Shown here piece after piece: positions 60,639 to 64,000 of a stretch of 64,000 nucleotides of DNA. The DNA is from Aplysia californica (lineage: Eukaryota; Mollusca; Gastropoda; Aplysiida; Aplysiidae). A program made the translations under genes and the position numbers. The notes under the pieces were generated by a model that saw only the letters and a list, made by a program, of their open reading frames with translations, was not told the DNA's origin and ran no database searches. Numbering within the stretch: position 1 is the stretch's first letter; each line of letters opens with the position of its first letter. The stretch is from assembly GCF_000002075.1 (NCBI RefSeq), contig NW_004797277.1:1689427-1753426 (forward strand), given 5' to 3'.

Positions 60639-62648
60639 AAATTGAACGAATGTGCATGTTTTCCTATGGATGTATATGTTCCCCGCTAATTTACAGATCT
60701 GCGCGTTTTTACGATGGTATAATTGCGTGGCCATCTTAAGATGGCGATGCGCGTTTTAAAGATGGTATAATTGCGCAGCAATCTGAATATTGCGTGAATA
60801 TTTCATTAGTATAAAAATATTAAAATTAACATATATAAAACTGAAGAGCTCACAAGAATTATACAATGCCAGGTATCCAACTCAAAGTTCACAAAGTGCA
60901 TTCAATTTATTTTATATTTTTGAAATGATAAGAATTTTAATTTTAATTTCCATTTTCATATTTTTACACTTTTGTAAAAGGTATGTGAATGTTCCTTGAT
61001 GTGAGTAAAAGAATAAGTAAAGATGGAAGTGAATTTTTAACAAAAATTATTTTTAAAATATAAAATAAATTAAAAGTGCTATGTCAACTTTGAGTTTGAT
61101 ACCTGGCATTGTATCATTCTTGTGAGCTCTTCAGTTTTATATGTTAATTTTAATTTTAATTTTCATATTTTTACGCTTATGAAAATGTATGTATGTGAAT
61201 GTTCCTTGATGTGAATAAAAGAATAAAGATGGAAGTGTATTTTTAAAAATATAAATTATTTTTAAAATACACATGTATAAAATATTAATGCAATCTTCAG
61301 ATTGCCCCGCAATTATGCGATCATTAAAATGGGCAGCGCAATCTTAAAATGGCTGTGCCATCTTAAGATGGCTGTGCAATTAAATGATCATAAAAACGCG
61401 GATCTGTTAATTGCGCAGAACATATGCATTTTCCCTAGTCCTTAAAAGGATACAATATTGCTTTATCATGCTACGTGGAGACACACAAGAGGGCTTGACC
61501 TCTCTGGGACAGCTCAATAAGACGTATACCTCGTAGGTAGAGTTTGACAGGAAAAGTACCCGACTCTTGGACAACTCAGTGTGATAGACAGAAAGGGAGA
61601 GAGAAAGGGGCGGGGAGGCATTGAAGGGATCACTATTGGCACTGTTCTTTTTATTTCTGTGTAAAGTGCACTAAGCACTCCATTTGTGGAAAAGTGACAT
61701 ATAAATGTAATATATTATTATTGTACATGGAGTGGAGGACACCACACTGGCATGTGCTCAAGGACTTGACCCTGCTAGGATGTTTCACTAAGACTGACAA
61801 ACATTTACCCTTGTTTGTCTATTATGACTGAAGGATGACACGAAAGCAATGGTAATGTTTCACCTAAGACAAACGAATGTTTATCCTGCTTGTCTATAAT
61901 AACCAAAGAATGACAAGAAAGTGGGTGGTAATGGGTTTCACTGACAGTGGAGTCTGTAGCGGCGGTGCAAGACACAGTTAAAGGAGAGACTCTTGTCTTA
62001 ACCTGGAAAATCCCAGATTGTTTCCAGGAAGGTCACATAATTGACAATGAGAAGAATGAGAGAAATGACAATGCCCCTAAATTACATTTGCTCTGACATA
62101 CAAGATTGGTCAAAGCAGCTCATTTTTTGTTAATCTATACTGTGTCGATGGGGGTTATAAATATGTACAAAAATATAACTACATCAACTTCTGTACTTGA
62201 CTCTGAGGTCAGTGTGTTACTAGATTGTGTCCACTTTCAAATGTATGTGGGGCAGATTCTCAGATCAGAGTATTTAAAAACCAGCTCAAATGTAGAATGT
62301 TGGATGCAGGTGAATCTGTTGGCAAATAGAAATAGCAGATTTTGTTAATACAATTTTTTGTTGTAAGACTTCTGGTCTTTTTTCATTAAAATCTTAATAA
62401 ATGACATTATCCATGTTTCTTTCTGCTGTGATAAAAGAGTTCACGATGGCTTTTTTTTTCTCTTACCAAGAGAAGGGAATGTACCAGCTACATGTTTCCT
62501 ATTCTCACTGCAATACTCCAATACCAAACCTAAAGATTTTTTTGTTTTTGTTGCTGACTCCAATAAAAGAGAACTTGTTAATTTCTGTTAGTCTTTCTCT
62601 CTTGCTCCCTCCCTCGCTCACTCCCTCTCTCTCTCCCTCCCTCCCTCC

Positions 62649-62702
<54 letters not shown>

Positions 62703-62703
62703 A

Positions 62704-62735
<32 letters not shown>

Positions 62736-62766
62736 ATATTCCCCCGTCTTTCCTTTTCTCTCCCAG

Positions 62767-62924
62767 ATACAACTGAGAGATTGCTTAGAAAGAGGCAGAT
62801 GTTGAAGCGATACAGCACCATGAGTACAGCCTGGGTTGGAGACTTGAGGTTCCGCTCCCCACTGACTGGTGCTCAGGCTAAGGCCATACTGGCCAGACTG
62901 AAGGTGGAGACTGAGGCTAAGGCG
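62767..62924 (+). CDS. Second copy of exon 40 in the duplicated block
   Basis: This copy appears identical to 55724-55881, with the same splice sites. It lies in the 3.36-kb block after the second scaffold gap. It would join exon 43 in frame (phase 1), but a repeat of the TM5-TM6 linker after the TOP start makes no structural sense. It is read as a probable assembly duplicate. Confidence 0.6.
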
Positions 62925-63076
62925 GTAAGTGTGTGTTTGTGTGAGAGGAGGAGGGGGGGAGGGGAGTGTATGATTTTATATATGTACGTGTGTGTGTGTG
63001 TAGTGTGTTAGGTTATTTTTGTTCCCACAGATGCATTACGACATTCATGTTAGGTGTGATGTTTGTGTAAACATAC

Positions 63077-64000
63077 AGTAGTGTTCATACATGAACATAC
63101 TCTTCAAAAAAAGAAACCTCACACTCACTTTTAAAATTGAACTTTTTAATAAAGTGCACATAATAAAAAGAACAAAATAAGGCAATGTTCTGGCAGAAGA
63201 TAACTATACCTACGTTCAAAACGTTAGCCCTGGTGAACAAACCGAATGTCCTACACAAGCTTGTAAACAGAAAGGGGTACACAAAAAGTCAGTACCTGGT
63301 ATGAGCACCATTTACGTTGATCACTAGTCGGCATCGGGAACTCATGAATGCAATCAAATTTGCAATAACATGTTGCAGAGTGGTCTGCCACTCATGCTGG
63401 AGTGCTACAAGGAGCTCTGGAAGTGTCTGAGATGGCGGATTCCTCTGCCGCTCATGTCGATCCTTCTCATCCCATAGGTGTTCAATTAAGAGACAAATCT
63501 GATTGATTTGGGGCACTTCTCATTGTCAATTACGTGACCTTCCTGGAACAATCTGGGAGTTTTCCAGGTTAAGACAAGAGTCTCTCCTTTAACTGTGTCT
63601 TGCACCACCGCTACTGACTCCACTGTCAGTGAAACCCATTACCACCCACTTTCTTGTCATTCTTTGGTTATTATAGGCCATGGTAGAGTCTGATTCTTAT
63701 TGGCACGCAGGAAGTCCTCACCTACTCGTGCAACATTCAGACGAGTGTTGTCCTTCTGAAAAATGCCACCATTAGTGTTCAGGTATGGAACAACCTGAGG
63801 ATGCAGGATATCTTCCCTGCACCTGTCACCCGTCAAAATCTCTGCCACATGCACAAGATCAGTCCTGCCGTCATGACGGATTCCTCCCCACACCTTGACA
63901 CTCCCGCCTCTTAAACGCCCGACTTGTTGAATGCAGTTGGGAGCAAAATGCTCTCCCCAACATTGATAGATCCGTGCACGTCCATCAGCTTGTGTAAGGA
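63077..64000 (-). mobile_element. Second copy of the Tc1-like transposon, cut by the window end
   Basis: It matches 56034-56957 at the 7,043-bp offset, including the inserted 161-bp arm (63516-63676). It belongs to the duplicated block. Confidence 0.9.

Larger units (their letters stand above)
60639..64000 (+). repeat. 3.36-kb direct duplicate of 53596-56957
   Basis: The block matches 53596-56957 with a constant offset of 7,043 bp to the window end. No difference was found at any place compared, and all reading frames keep the same spacing. It starts directly after a 100-N gap. The matching point in the first copy lies 7 bp after a long G run (about 53577-53589), a common sequencing break point. 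An overlapping or allelic contig placed in series is the simplest reading. Confidence 0.95.

Overview
This is invertebrate animal nuclear DNA, most likely from a mollusc or another lophotrochozoan. That placement is an inference from the dense short introns, the mariner/Tc1/hAT elements, the tRNA-headed SINEs and the abundant CA and CT arrays; no ribosomal or mitochondrial marker is present to settle it. The window holds one large host gene on the + strand and no other convincing host gene. Two scaffold gaps of exactly 100 N (12476-12575 and 60539-60638) interrupt the sequence.

The gene is a polycystin-1-like receptor, read here as 43 coding exons from an ATG at 6265 to a splice donor at 59102. 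The exons total 6,232 coding bases and stay in one frame through every junction (2,077 codons plus one base). The protein order is signal peptide, four EGF-like modules, a REJ region, a GAIN/GPS region, TM1, a PLAT domain, TM2-TM3, a long acidic cytoplasmic loop, TM4-TM5, TM6 and the start of the polycystin (TOP) extracellular domain. This layout is that of the suREJ3/PKDREJ/PKD1L branch of the PKD1 family, with EGF modules in place of the PKD-domain array. The rest of the TOP domain and TM7-TM11 are not in the window.

Layout: 1-5200 is a 5' flank packed with DNA transposons (a hAT copy with its target duplication, opposed MITEs and two further inverted-repeat elements). 5200-6260 is the presumed promoter and 5' UTR region, with an AGATCT-type palindromic satellite. 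6261-11310 encodes the signal peptide and EGF modules. 11180-25443 encodes the REJ region. 27225-41207 encodes the GAIN/GPS region and TM1. 42563-45269 is PLAT. 46278-47363 is TM2-TM3. 48899-52682 is the cytoplasmic loop. 53299-59101 runs from TM4 to the first part of the TOP domain. 60639-64000, after the second gap, repeats 53596-56957 at a constant offset of 7,043 bp and includes a second copy of exon 40. It is more likely an assembly duplicate than a real one.

The introns hold the unusual structure. A short A-tailed SINE is present in at least ten copies, all in the gene's orientation, and in six introns its tail lies 20-65 bp upstream of the splice acceptor. Two minisatellites start at splice donors, and their repeat units copy the adjoining exon-intron junction. 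A 161-bp inverted repeat flanks exon 40. A mariner element carries a nested LINE fragment with a 12-bp target duplication. I saw no retrovirus, LTR element, Polinton, CRISPR array or functional RNA gene.
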